From contig CALKNV010000001.1 of the NCBI GenBank assembly GCA_938091935.1, forward strand, positions 1 through 64,000: 64,000 bases of DNA. Direction: 5' to 3'. This stretch comes from an uncultured Pseudomonadales bacterium. Lineage in GTDB: Bacteria; Pseudomonadota; Gammaproteobacteria; Pseudomonadales; Pseudohongiellaceae. Below are positions 9,209 through 19,358 of this stretch, piece by piece (position 1 is the stretch's first letter; every line of letters begins with the position of its first letter). The notes under the pieces were generated by a model. It was not told where the DNA came from, searched no databases, and saw nothing but the letters and a program-made list of their open reading frames with translations. Position numbers and translations under genes: made by a program.

Positions 9209-9820
9209 TCAGCACTTATGCTTGTCATTAAGCTCCTGTCCAGCCAGCACCATAGGCGTAATTTTTTCAAGACGGGACAGCCTGGTTTTCTCCTGCTTGG
9301 CTGAACCCACATGGTCTGCGTATTCGCGCTGCTTGCCCGGAGTCAGGGCGTTAAATGCTTGCTTTAGCTTTGCGTTCTTTTTCAAGACGGCATTCAGCTC
9401 CGCAGTAATAGTTAAGGTTTTCTTTGGAACAGGTTTGATGGTCTTGCCGGCACGCTGGTTCTCAATGGCTTCCTTGACGTACGCCTTCACCTTTCGACTA
9501 TTAAATTTATCACCCTGCTCGAAGCGCCAATGCCGCAAACCTCTTGTAGTGCCTTCCCGGGCATTAGCGAGAACCTTTTCAGCATCTTTGAGGAAAGCAC
9601 CGTTATGAAACCACAGTGCGCAATGATTCTTGAATGCCACTAAGCCGACGACATTTTTCCCTTCAAGTGTGTAAGTGGGTGTGCCTCACTTTACTGCCTC
9701 TTCCAATTCGGTGCTTAACATGACTTTGCGCGCCGCCTAGAGAATTTCAGCCCACTGCGCGTGTTTATCTATATAGGCCTCGACTTTCTGACTGGCCTCG
9801 TCTGGTTTTATTGTTGCCAT
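9209..9820 (-). pseudogene. YdeI/DUF1801-family protein with two in-frame stop codons
   Basis: Uninterrupted frame from ATG (9818-9820, SD GGAGG) to 9209 apart from TAG at 9737-9739 and TGA at 9686-9688: MATIKPDEASQKVEAYIDKHAQWAEIL*AARKVMLSTELEEAVK*GTPTYTLEGKNVVGLVAFKNHCALWFHNG... Confidence 0.85.
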
Positions 9821-9822
9821 TA

Positions 9823-10359
9823 TTACCTCCGCTGGTCAGGGTTGATCAGCGAGTTCAACACGTGATCTTCCCATTTGCCATTGATAAGAATATAGGATCT
9901 TGCAACGCCCTCGCGCTCGAAGCCAAGGTTCCGTAACAGGGCTTCTGAGCGCCTGTTGGCCGGCATATGATTGGCCATGACGCGATGCAAGCTTAGCTCC
10001 TCGAAAGCATACTTGAGAGCAAACTGAACAATACACTTCATATAGCCCTGCCCCTGGTAACGCTCAGCGATTGAGTAACCCATGTGACAGGCCTGCATGA
10101 CGCCGCGCTCAATATTGCTAATGGAACAGCTGCCAATGACATGGGACTCTTGCTTGTCGGTACCAATAAAGTGAACGGACTGATCGCGCTTAAACTCCAG
10201 TTCACGTTCTTTCAGGCGCTGCTTCCAGTTTTCAACCGAGTGATAATTGCCTGGCACTCTGGGGCTCCAGGGCTGCAGGTGCTTTTCATTCACGGCGAAG
10301 TAGTTAGCCATAATGGTTTCGTGGCCCGGCTTTGCTCTGATGATGTTAATTTCGTTCAA
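9823..10359 (-). CDS. RimJ-like GNAT N-acetyltransferase
   Basis: 178 aa; GYSIAERYQGQGYMKCIVQFALKYAFEELSLHRVMANHMPANRRSEALLRNLGFEREG. Confidence 0.85.
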   Translation of the reverse strand: MNEINIIRAKPGHETIMANYFAVNEKHLQPWSPRVPGNYHSVENWKQRLKERELEFKRDQSVHFIGTDKQESHVIGSCSISNIERGVMQACHMGYSIAERYQGQGYMKCIVQFALKYAFEELSLHRVMANHMPANRRSEALLRNLGFEREGVARSYILINGKWEDHVLNSLINPDQRR

Positions 10360-10377
10360 ACCACTTACCTTGTGCGA

Positions 10378-10857
10378 TTACTGTGTCTCTGCCAAAGGGA
10401 GAACCATAAGCAAGGTAGGGTCGCCGCGCACAGAAAGCTGGCGGATGGGATGCCAGCCTAACTTGGCATAGAGACCACCACTCAGGTTTTGAGTCTGTAA
10501 GTAAAGATGGGGCAGCCCCATTTCCCTGGCAAGTTGGACGATGCGGGCCGTAACTTGAGACCCCAGCCTCTTGCCACGCCAGGCTTCATCAACATAAACA
10601 CTGCCCAGCCAGTAATAGTTATCGGGGAACAAGTCAGCCAGTTCCTGAAGCTTGAGCGCAGCTACTGCAACCGGCTCACCCCCTACGGACGCTACAATGT
10701 GGATTGGCAACTCGGTCTTGCTCAGGGAATCGGCGAGCTGTTGTTCGAGGCTATCGAAATTAGAACCCATACGATCCGCCCATTCTGTATGCCACCAGCG
10801 AATAACCTGGGGCACCAGCTCGGGTTGATCTGCAAGATAATGGAACTGGACGGACAT
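10378..10857 (-). CDS. GNAT family N-acetyltransferase
   Basis: 159 aa; VYVDEAWRGKRLGSQVTARIVQLAREMGLPHLYLQT. Confidence 0.85.
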   Translation of the reverse strand: MSVQFHYLADQPELVPQVIRWWHTEWADRMGSNFDSLEQQLADSLSKTELPIHIVASVGGEPVAVAALKLQELADLFPDNYYWLGSVYVDEAWRGKRLGSQVTARIVQLAREMGLPHLYLQTQNLSGGLYAKLGWHPIRQLSVRGDPTLLMVLPLAETQ

Positions 10858-10918
10858 GGCAGGACCTGCTGTTAGTCAACAGAAGTGTACTGCCAGCTAT
10901 CTGGAATTAACAGGCGCC

Positions 10919-12196
10919 CTAGATGTTGAGCTGGACGCGCTCGACGTCTTCCATCTGACCGTAGCCAGAAGTGATCACACGCTCACCTTCCTGCAGGCCC
11001 TCCCTTACCTCAATAAAGCGGTTGTTGCGGCGGCCGATGCGAATTTCGCGCCGATAGGCGGTTTCACCGGAGTCATCCAGCACGAATACCCAGTTACCCC
11101 CGGTGTCCTGAATAAAGCCACCCACAGGCAACAGCAGTGACTCCACCGGACTGCCGAGGGTTAATTCCATCTGCAAGGTCTGACCGCGTCGGATATTGCT
11201 GGGAGACAAGCCTTCAAACACCAGGTCAACTTCGAAGGTACCCGCTGTGATTTCAGGATAGACCTTAATTACCCTGGCCTGAGATTGCTGGCCCGCCAGT
11301 GTGAAAGTGGCGGACTGCTCTGGCAATACCCGCGATACATAGAATTCATCAATCTGGGCCACAATCTTGTATTGATCCACCACGTCGATCTGCCCAAGAC
11401 GCTGGCCGGTCTGCTTGCTTTCCCCAATCTCAACCGGAAAAGAAGTTAACTGACCTGCGATGGGCGCCTTCACCAACAGGCTTTCAAAACTTGCCTGAGA
11501 GATACGCAGGTTCTCAGTCAGCATGCTGATCTGATCGGCGATTTCCTGAATACGGCGCTCACGCTCATCATCCTCAACAATTTGCCGAGCCTTCAGGTTA
11601 GCGAGCACACGTTCCTGGTACACCAATTCATCGACGATAGCATCGTACTCTTCTTCTGAAACCAGGCTATCACCCACCAGGCGCTCCATGCGCTTTTTCT
11701 GGCGATCCAGAGTCGTGATGCGAAATTCGGTATCAATAATCTGCCGCTCTGTTGCCAGCTTTTGGTACTCAAAATCGGTGGTAATGTTGTTGAGGAAATT
11801 GAGCTGCTCAGTGGACTGTGCATCTGCCTGTGCTGCACTCAATCGCGTCTGGGTGTTGGCTAACTGCACCAGTGGTTGCCCAGCTTCTACAAAAGCGCCT
11901 TCCTCCACATACACTTCTTCAACGGAACCACCAATCACAGCATCCAGAAATACGCTTTCGAATGGTTGTATTGTTCCGCGAATGGGAATTAGGTCTTCAA
12001 ACGCACCATATTGAACGTCCGATACAATTAGTTGATCAGCGGAGACTCGATAAGTGCTGACCGCCGCGTCGGTCAACAGCTGATAGATGAATCCAGCACC
12101 TGCGAGTACTGCTACGCCAATCAAGGCCGTCTTCCACAATGGGCGAGGTTTCTTTTCTATGGGTTTATCCATGGCCATTTGGGGATTATACCCCAC
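10919..12196 (-). CDS. HlyD/MacA-like periplasmic adaptor of an ABC exporter
   Basis: 425 aa; one N-terminal TM helix, biotinyl-lipoyl-like halves, coiled coil, GYGQMEDVERVQL C-terminus. Confidence 0.88.
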   Translation of the reverse strand: MGYNPQMAMDKPIEKKPRPLWKTALIGVAVLAGAGFIYQLLTDAAVSTYRVSADQLIVSDVQYGAFEDLIPIRGTIQPFESVFLDAVIGGSVEEVYVEEGAFVEAGQPLVQLANTQTRLSAAQADAQSTEQLNFLNNITTDFEYQKLATERQIIDTEFRITTLDRQKKRMERLVGDSLVSEEEYDAIVDELVYQERVLANLKARQIVEDDERERRIQEIADQISMLTENLRISQASFESLLVKAPIAGQLTSFPVEIGESKQTGQRLGQIDVVDQYKIVAQIDEFYVSRVLPEQSATFTLAGQQSQARVIKVYPEITAGTFEVDLVFEGLSPSNIRRGQTLQMELTLGSPVESLLLPVGGFIQDTGGNWVFVLDDSGETAYRREIRIGRRNNRFIEVREGLQEGERVITSGYGQMEDVERVQLNI

Positions 12197-12369
12197 TACT
12201 CCTAATTATTAAGCTGTCTGCAAATGCCGCGTCAGCAGTTGCTTGTGCGAGACTGAATCGTAAAAAGACCGAAGTTGCGTGATCGTATAGAACGATCGGT
12301 CCGAAAATCCAAGAAATCTACTACCCATCAGGAGAGCGCTAATTTTGCACTTGTTAGATTTCATTGACC

Positions 12370-12854
12370 CTATTCATACCTCAGTGATCGAGTAGGGTTG
12401 GCGTTAGCGGTGAAGGCAGACAGGCCGCCCACGGTAGCAGCTGCTATCAACCAGGCCAGAAAGGCAGCAAAGATAAAAATTCCAGCACTCAGACTCACAC
12501 GATAGGCAAAGCTCTCAAGCCAGTTATTCATGAAATACCAGGCCACTGGCCAGGCAATAACATTCGCGAATAACACCAGTTTGCTGAAGTCCTGGGCGAG
12601 CATAGGGCCGGTCTGCGGTGCATTGGTGGCCAGCTCCAGATCCTGGCTACGACTGCCGCCAAAAAAGTTCGCATCACTTTGTAAGTACGATCTGCATCGG
12701 TCCAATGCTGGTCATAACTGGTTTCATGGCGCACAAACAGCGCGATGAAAATCACGCAGGCAAGACCAACCGCCAGTCCAACTATGTTGATGGCGGTGAA
12801 TAATCGATTAGCTAATAGGCTGCGGACAGTGAGCAGCAGAAAATTCTTAAACAT
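12370..12854 (-). pseudogene. MacB/FtsX-type ABC permease remnant (frameshift plus internal deletion)
   Basis: N-term MFKNFLLLTVRSLLANRLFTAINIVGLAVGLACVIFIALFV...KVMRTF is in one frame. Frame changes at the A6/T6 run 12661-12666, then QDLELATNAPQTGPMLAQDF runs straight into the C-terminal SKLVLFANVIAWPVAWYFMNNWLESFAYRVSLS...PTRSLRYE. Confidence 0.88.
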
Positions 12855-13575
12855 TAGCGACAGCTATCCCAGGCTCAGCGAAGAATTCAGTAGCCGCAGG
12901 CTCATCATGATGACTGATAATTTCGCCATCCAGCATTCGCACAATGCGTTTGCCGCGCGCTGCGTCTTTCGGAGAGTGGGTCACCATGACAATGGTGGTC
13001 CCTTCTTCATTCAATAGGTTGAGGATTTGCATGACCTCTTCGCCATGCTCGCTATCGAGATTACCTGTCGGTTCGTCCGCCAGGATTAAGGGGGGGTTGT
13101 TGACGATGGCACGGGCGACAGCCACGCGCTGTTGCTGACCACCAGATAATTGCTGTGGGAAATGCTTGGCGCGATGGGCCATGTCCATCTTTTCCAACAT
13201 AGCTTCAACCCGGGCCTTACGCTCTTGAGGCGCGGCCTTGGTATAGATTAGTGGTAGTTCCACATTTTCATACACCGACAATTCGTCAATTAGATTGAAA
13301 CTCTGGAATACAAAACCGATGTGCTGTTCACGCAGCTGGGCGCGTTGCCGCTCTGAGTAACTCGCCACCTCTTCGTCCAGAAACCAGTATTTGCCGCCAT
13401 CTGGATTATCAATAAGCCCGAGGATATGCAGCAAGGTGGATTTGCCGCAGCCAGAAGGCCCCATGATCGAAGTGAATTCACCCTCTTCAATAGTGAGATC
13501 TACACTATTCAGGGCAGTAGTTTCGATGTCTTCGGTACGAAAGAGCTTTGCCAAGCCCTCAGTTTTAATGATCAT
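12847..13575 (-). CDS. ABC transporter ATP-binding protein (MacB/LolD type)
   Basis: Walker A GPSGCGKST, LSGGQQQRVAVARA, Walker B LILADEPTGNLD; start MIIKTEGLAKLF. Confidence 0.95.
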   Translation of the reverse strand: MIIKTEGLAKLFRTEDIETTALNSVDLTIEEGEFTSIMGPSGCGKSTLLHILGLIDNPDGGKYWFLDEEVASYSERQRAQLREQHIGFVFQSFNLIDELSVYENVELPLIYTKAAPQERKARVEAMLEKMDMAHRAKHFPQQLSGGQQQRVAVARAIVNNPPLILADEPTGNLDSEHGEEVMQILNLLNEEGTTIVMVTHSPKDAARGKRIVRMLDGEIISHHDEPAATEFFAEPGIAVANV

Positions 13576-13688
13576 TGCCGTATCCCCAGCGTCTAATTCA
13601 GATAAGCATCTGTGTGCTTTAGTCACACTAATGCTTAAATAGACGCCGGAATTTGGCTTCGGTTACAAAGAACTTAAAGATCGCTCCG

Positions 13689-14948
13689 TTAGCGGCGCTC
13701 CACCAGGGCAGCATCCACTAGACTGGTGAAATCCTCGCGGAAACCGCCGCCTCGGGACGGGGAAACCTGGGCCATAATCACGGTCACCGTGTTCTGCACC
13801 GGATCAATGAAATAGCGCGTGCCAGCGGAACCGTCCCACCAAATCGTGCCTTCAGAGACCGGGTAGCTGTAAGTCTCGGGGTCCATCACCAGATTGAAAC
13901 CGCCCAGAGTCCAGCCCGAGCCGGCCCAATAGCCTCGGCCGCCGATTGGCATGGCCTGATCTGGCACAGCATTTTGATACATGAGCTCCGCAGTCTGTTC
14001 GTCAAGTATCCGGTTGCCACCAAGCTCACCTTTGTTCAAGACCATCTGGGAGAAGTGCATGAAATCCATCACCGAAGACAGCAGACCTACTCCGCCTTCC
14101 ATCAGGCGCGGGCGCATTGTCCAGGGCACCGTTTCAATCTGGTAAGGCAGCAGGCGACCATCAGTGGGACGATACAGCTCAGCGAGGCGGGTCGCATCTT
14201 CGCCACCCGCCCAGAACATGGTGTTATCCATGGCCAGCGGTTCGAATATCTGCTCCTGTAAATATTGATCCAGAGGCACACCAGACCAGACTTCTATCAG
14301 CTTGCCCAGGATAGTGGCATGAATGCCATAGCGAAACTCTGTGCCGGGATTATGAAAAAGAGGGACACTTGCCGCCTTATCCACCATTTCATCCAGGGTG
14401 TAATTCTTGTCGCGAACTCTTTGCTCCCGATACAGGCTCGAGCTTCTACTGCCTAGTCCAGATGTATGAGTCAGGAGCTGTGCCACCGTAATATCACCGA
14501 CGCGCTCGCGCGTTTGGGAAATATCAGTGCTCTCAGAGTCCATCAGAACTCGCTGCGCCGCAAACTCGGGGAGATATTTTTGGATAGGGTCATCCATTTC
14601 AAACTTGCCCTGTTCATAGAGCTGCAGCACAGCAACGCTGGTGATCTCGCGGGTCATGGAATAGATGCGAAATAGCGCGTCCTCACGCATGGGAGTGACC
14701 TGTTCAATATCCAACATGCCCAGCGCCTCGTAGTAGACGATTTTGCCATCTCGGGCAACCGCCGCTACCACACCGGCAATATCACCGTTGTCTATATGCT
14801 CCTGCAGGTTAGCAGTTACCGCCTCCAGACCGGCGGAAGAAAAGCCAACACTCTCGGGCGAAGCGATTTCCAGAAGTTGGGCATAACTGTTATTAGCTGC
14901 CAGCGCTAACGCGATGCTGAATGCTCTAGCTGATTTCACGATGCTCAC
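13689..14948 (-). CDS. Serine hydrolase (class C beta-lactamase-related)
   Basis: 419 aa; LFRIYSMTREITSVAVLQLYEQG (S-x-T-R variant of SxxK), YRYGIHATILG-type region, N-terminal signal peptide. Confidence 0.85.
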   Translation of the reverse strand: MSIVKSARAFSIALALAANNSYAQLLEIASPESVGFSSAGLEAVTANLQEHIDNGDIAGVVAAVARDGKIVYYEALGMLDIEQVTPMREDALFRIYSMTREITSVAVLQLYEQGKFEMDDPIQKYLPEFAAQRVLMDSESTDISQTRERVGDITVAQLLTHTSGLGSRSSSLYREQRVRDKNYTLDEMVDKAASVPLFHNPGTEFRYGIHATILGKLIEVWSGVPLDQYLQEQIFEPLAMDNTMFWAGGEDATRLAELYRPTDGRLLPYQIETVPWTMRPRLMEGGVGLLSSVMDFMHFSQMVLNKGELGGNRILDEQTAELMYQNAVPDQAMPIGGRGYWAGSGWTLGGFNLVMDPETYSYPVSEGTIWWDGSAGTRYFIDPVQNTVTVIMAQVSPSRGGGFREDFTSLVDAALVERR

Positions 14949-14983
14949 TTTTCAATCCTCTATCCTAAAATTAGTTGGTTGCC

Positions 14984-16852
14984 TTAGTTGACCATCAATG
15001 TTTCTTCTACCCACCGTTCTACCCTTGCATGCATGATTGGCATCGGCACTGCACCGGCACCTAGTACCACGTCATGAAACTCCCGGATATCGAAAGCATC
15101 ACCCAGTGCCGCTTCAGCATTGGCGCGCGCTTCCTGAAAATTCAGCATACCAATCTTGTAGGCGGTCGCTTGTCCAGGATTGGAGAAATAGCGTTTAACC
15201 TCAGAGCGCACGGCGCCTTCTGGAATAGGCGAATTGTCGAGAAAATACTGCACCGCCTGTTCTTCGCTCCAACGCTTTGCGTGTATTCCGGTATCTACCA
15301 CCAAACGAACCGCGCGCCAGATCTCTCCCGCCAGACGGCCAAAGTCTGAATAGGGATCCTGAAAACCACCCATCTCCTTGGCCAGCCATTCGGAATAGAG
15401 CCCCCAACCCTCGGTATAGGCGGTGGTTCGATACTGGGTGCGAAATCGCGGCACATCAGTCAACTCTTGCTGAATGGATATTTGCATATGATGGCCTGGA
15501 TTACCTTCATGATAGGCAATGTCTTCGATCTGCCACTTGGCCAGTGTCGACATGTCGCTCATATGAGAATAGAAGACACCGGGGCGTGAGCCATCGGGTG
15601 CGCCCTGGCGATAGTGCTGGGCTGCGCCTGCTTGTTCACGAAAGGCTTCGACTCGCCTTACTACCAATGGCGCCTTGGGCAAGCGGCCAAAATATTCGGG
15701 CAGTCGTTCGGCTATAAAGTCCAGATACTCATTGTTAACATCGAGGTATTCCTGGCGCTCTTCGTCTGTATTGGCGTAATAGAACTGCTCATCTTCACGC
15801 ACATAAACAAAGAACTCCTGCAGTGTGCCTTCGAATTCTGTCTGCTGTTTGACGGCCTCCATCTCTGCTAATAGACGCTCTACTTCCGACAACCCAATGT
15901 TGTGAATCTCATCGGCGGTCAACTCAAGTGTGGTCATGCGGGCGAGACGCTGGTTGTAGTAGTTTTCCCCGTCGGGCAGGGCCCAAACACCCTGAGGCTC
16001 TTCACTGCTGTTGGCAATATCCTGCTCTAACCAGGCCCGCACCTCATCATAGGCGCCCAGCACTTCCCCAGAGAGAATCTCCCTGGCCTGGGTTAGATAC
16101 TCCTGGGCTGCCTCAGAATTCAATACAGAGCTTTCCACCAATGCATCGACCTTGCCCTGCAGGTCGACCCAGATTGGCGAGTTTGGCGAGCTGTCATCCG
16201 TATTGAATGGCACGCCGGAGGTGACCCGGTCGATTTCCGTGAGCGCAAACTCATAGTTGAATCGAGGCTGGCGAATACCATCTGAGGCCTGCTGCTGTGA
16301 TCGGTCCAACAGGTCGCCGAGCACACGGTCGATTTGCTGCAGGCGTGAGAGATAGGCCTGCAGATCTGATTCATCGTCAATGCGATGAAAACTGATCATG
16401 AAACTGGGCAGGGCGGCATGGGGGCCACCGCGCCCAAAGATATAACCGTAGTTGCGATAAGGATAAGCCGCCTCGGCTTGCTCCAGCGTGTACTCCCACA
16501 TGTCGTAGGAGAGCTTGCCGTCTTCATTCAGCGCTTCGTAGTCGAAATCGCTGCGCATCGAGGCAACACTCTGGCGGCGCCACTCAAGTACGCGATCCTG
16601 AGCCTCCAGGGTGGCATCATTAAGCTGGTCGTAGTTGGTCTTGTCGCCCAGCACACTGCGGGTTTGCGGGCTGAATTCAAGCTGTTCTTCATACTGCTCA
16701 TCAAGCCAGCTATTGAGGCGCTCGGTTTCGGAGATAACTGCGACTGGCGCCGGGGCAGGCATAGCAGCGGTCTCGGTGGTGGTTTGCGGCGTTTCTCTGC
16801 ACGCAACCAGCAGCAAAACGAGAGTTAGTATTGAGGAGAATTTAGCACCCAT
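14984..16852 (-). CDS. DUF885 family lipoprotein
   Basis: 622 aa; lipobox LLLVAC; AYHEGNPGHHMQISIQQE, YTEGWGLYSEWLAKEMG. Confidence 0.9.
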   Translation of the reverse strand: MGAKFSSILTLVLLLVACRETPQTTTETAAMPAPAPVAVISETERLNSWLDEQYEEQLEFSPQTRSVLGDKTNYDQLNDATLEAQDRVLEWRRQSVASMRSDFDYEALNEDGKLSYDMWEYTLEQAEAAYPYRNYGYIFGRGGPHAALPSFMISFHRIDDESDLQAYLSRLQQIDRVLGDLLDRSQQQASDGIRQPRFNYEFALTEIDRVTSGVPFNTDDSSPNSPIWVDLQGKVDALVESSVLNSEAAQEYLTQAREILSGEVLGAYDEVRAWLEQDIANSSEEPQGVWALPDGENYYNQRLARMTTLELTADEIHNIGLSEVERLLAEMEAVKQQTEFEGTLQEFFVYVREDEQFYYANTDEERQEYLDVNNEYLDFIAERLPEYFGRLPKAPLVVRRVEAFREQAGAAQHYRQGAPDGSRPGVFYSHMSDMSTLAKWQIEDIAYHEGNPGHHMQISIQQELTDVPRFRTQYRTTAYTEGWGLYSEWLAKEMGGFQDPYSDFGRLAGEIWRAVRLVVDTGIHAKRWSEEQAVQYFLDNSPIPEGAVRSEVKRYFSNPGQATAYKIGMLNFQEARANAEAALGDAFDIREFHDVVLGAGAVPMPIMHARVERWVEETLMVN

Positions 16853-17127
16853 AATTTATAGCCCTTAAAAGATTCAACCTGCCAGCGACCGCAGCAGAAC
16901 GCGGACGCTAGCGCGTTTCCAACAGGCTGTCTAGTGGACGTAGAGGTGAGAATGGAGTCAGCGGGACTGGCCCGATTAACACCATCAACGAGCGCCTAAT
17001 TGATAGTTCGTGCAGTAATCGCGGGCATTTCCGCGTAGCCAGCGCGCGCATCCTTGTGTCGCAACAGATCCGTCAGCAATGCATAGCTGGTTTAAACCAA
17101 GGGCTGAGTTAAACCATGGACCGGGGC

Positions 17128-17961
17128 TCACACTGCCAGCACGGGAGCCAGCTTTGCCCGCCAGTCGAAACTGGCATCCGCCACCGCTATGAAGTGTGGG
17201 TTAAGTAGTTCGGCTTTCTGGTTATAGCGCAAAGGCACAAATTGTGTCGTAACAACATCACCACCGGCGGCGCGCAAAACGGCATGAGCTGCAGCGGTAT
17301 CCCACTCGCTGGTTGGCGCTAGACGCGGATAAATATCCGCTTCGCCTGCCGCCAAAAGACAGAATTTTAGGGAGCTGCCCATGCTTACCACTTCCACCGC
17401 GGCAAAGTCCTGCTCTAGTGCCGAGATGATGCGATCTATATTCGGTCCACGATGATTACGACTGGCAATAATTCGCAAATGCTGAGACTTTGGATCCAGG
17501 CTGGTGGGTATCAGCGGCCGCGGTGGCTCATCGCCAGCAAGCTTCCAGGCTCCCAGACCAAGCTCACCCATGTAACTGACGCCCGACACAGGCACATGCA
17601 CCACACCGGCCCGAGCGATGCCATTATCAACCAATGCAATGTTTACGGTGAACTCACCATTGCGACTAATAAATTCCTTGGTGCCGTCCAGGGGATCCAC
17701 CAGCCAGTAAGTTTCCCAGCTGCGGCGCTGCTGGAATGAAACCGCATCGCTTTCTTCAGACAGGATCGGATACTTCTCGGGCAAGGCCGCCAGCTGCTCC
17801 ACAATCACATTATGGGCGCGGCGATCCGCTTCAGTGAGGGGGGAATTATCAGCCTTCACCATGACGTCGGTTGGTCGACTATCTTCGTAGATGGAGAGAA
17901 TTTCCTTGCCGGCACAACAGGCGATCTGCTGCATCTGGCGCAGCTGTTCTGACAATTCCAT
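17128..17961 (-). CDS. cysQ: 3'(2'),5'-bisphosphate nucleotidase
   Basis: DNSPLTEADRRAHNVI, WLVDPLDGTKEFISRNGEFTVNIALV, SEWDTAAAHAVLRAAGG; start at MELSEQLRQ. Confidence 0.92.
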   Translation of the reverse strand: MELSEQLRQMQQIACCAGKEILSIYEDSRPTDVMVKADNSPLTEADRRAHNVIVEQLAALPEKYPILSEESDAVSFQQRRSWETYWLVDPLDGTKEFISRNGEFTVNIALVDNGIARAGVVHVPVSGVSYMGELGLGAWKLAGDEPPRPLIPTSLDPKSQHLRIIASRNHRGPNIDRIISALEQDFAAVEVVSMGSSLKFCLLAAGEADIYPRLAPTSEWDTAAAHAVLRAAGGDVVTTQFVPLRYNQKAELLNPHFIAVADASFDWRAKLAPVLAV

Positions 17962-18038
17962 TTCACGTTTCTCCTGCTGGATAAATATGTCATTCTCATG
18001 GTGCATCAAGCACTCTTTATTTCCAAGCGTCACGCGCG

Positions 18039-18749
18039 GTGCCGGTTTTAGTTGACGCCAATTCCCTGGAGCATGCCGCTATGCCACCCTGGTCCCAGAT
18101 AGACACCGTGATGTTCGACATGGACGGCACGCTGCTGGATCTGCATTTCGACAATTACTTCTGGCTACACCTCGTCCCGCAACATTTCAGCGAACGCCAT
18201 GGTGTCTCCGAGGCGGCAGCGCGAGAACACGTCAAACACAAATATTCTCAAGTGCATGGCACGCTGGACTGGTACTGCATCGACTATTGGCAGGAAGAAC
18301 TCAAGCTGGATATCCCGCAGCTCAAGCACTCGATTACGGACAAAATCAGGGTCCGGCCCAATGTGGAGCGCCTGCTGGAGATGCTGCTGGCGCTGGATAA
18401 ACGGGTGCTGCTGATAACCAATGCGCATCCCATCAGCCTTGATCTAAAAATGCGCCATACCGGCATCGCTGACTACTTCCATCAGCGCATCAGCTCCCAC
18501 AGTCTACAGCTGGCCAAAGAAAACCATGGCTTTTGGAAGTCATTGCAATCCCTGGAACCTTATAATCCGCAGCGCACTGCCTTGTTCGATGATAATCTGC
18601 AGGTTTTGCGACAGGCACAGCGCGAAGGCATTGCTCATCTCTGGGCTATCAAGCAACCGGACAGCAAGCTTCCCGCGGTGGCTGCGGCTGAATTCCCCCA
18701 GGTAGAAGACTTTGATCACATCATGCCGAGCAAACTCGAAAATAGCTGA
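18039..18749 (+). CDS. yrfG: HAD-family GMP/IMP nucleotidase YrfG-like
   Basis: FDMDGTLLDLHFDNYFWLHLVPQHF; FDDNLQVLRQAQREGI; upstream of hslR as in other gammaproteobacteria. Confidence 0.9.
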   Translation: MPVLVDANSLEHAAMPPWSQIDTVMFDMDGTLLDLHFDNYFWLHLVPQHFSERHGVSEAAAREHVKHKYSQVHGTLDWYCIDYWQEELKLDIPQLKHSITDKIRVRPNVERLLEMLLALDKRVLLITNAHPISLDLKMRHTGIADYFHQRISSHSLQLAKENHGFWKSLQSLEPYNPQRTALFDDNLQVLRQAQREGIAHLWAIKQPDSKLPAVAAAEFPQVEDFDHIMPSKLENS

Positions 18750-18803
18750 AAGCCCAAGCGGCAGTCATTTCGATAGTTCCGACCAAACGGACAAGCCCTA
18801 GAT

Positions 18804-19211
18804 ATGCCCAGTAAATCTTCAGAACCACTGACTAAAGTGCGGCTCGACAAATGGCTCTGGGCTGCGCGCTTCTTCAAGACCCGCGCTATCGCCAAGCAAG
18901 CGATTGAAGGTGGAAAAGTTCAGTGTGAGGGCGCAAGAAGCAAACCCAGCAAGGAAATCACGGTTGGCACCGTGATCAGCCTGCGCCAGGGCTTCGACGA
19001 GAAAATTGTTGTAGTCGCGGGGCTGTCGGAGCAAAGGCGCAGCGCGCCAGAGGCGCAAGCGCTCTATGCGGAGACTAAGGAGAGTATTGCAAAGCGGGAG
19101 CTGTTGGCAGAGCAGCGCAAGTCTCAACCCAATCACTGGCCATCGCCCAGCAAGCCAACTAAGAAGCAGCGTAGAATGATCCATCGTTTCAAGCATGGCG
19201 AAGGAAGTTAA
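18804..19211 (+). CDS. hslR: Heat-shock protein 15 / S4-domain ribosome-associated protein
   Basis: VRLDKWLWAARFFKTRAIAKQAIEGGKVQ S4 domain; basic C-terminus. Confidence 0.92.
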   Translation: MPSKSSEPLTKVRLDKWLWAARFFKTRAIAKQAIEGGKVQCEGARSKPSKEITVGTVISLRQGFDEKIVVVAGLSEQRRSAPEAQALYAETKESIAKRELLAEQRKSQPNHWPSPSKPTKKQRRMIHRFKHGEGS

Positions 19212-19358
19212 GCCGGCGTATGCAAAGAAATCGGAGGTTCGCAGCGACTGGGTTATTTGTCATAATGCCGAACCCGAATTAGTCAGCACCTTGTCTTTGC
19301 TACGTTATTGCAGTGGCACTCACCGAGAGAAATCAGGCAATGTGTTGTAAAGGAGCAC

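Noticed and set aside
9209-9820. Selenocysteine or pyrrolysine recoding to explain the internal TGA and TAG
   Set aside because: The two stops differ, the likely ancestral residues are Trp and Gln rather than Cys/Lys, and no SECIS-like structure was evident. Nonsense decay is simpler.
16853-17127. Remnant coding sequence (minus-strand SYALLTDLLRHKDARAGYAEMPAITARTIN*) between the DUF885 and cysQ genes
   Set aside because: Looks protein-like over about 30 codons, but I cannot assign a family, so it is not reported as a pseudogene.
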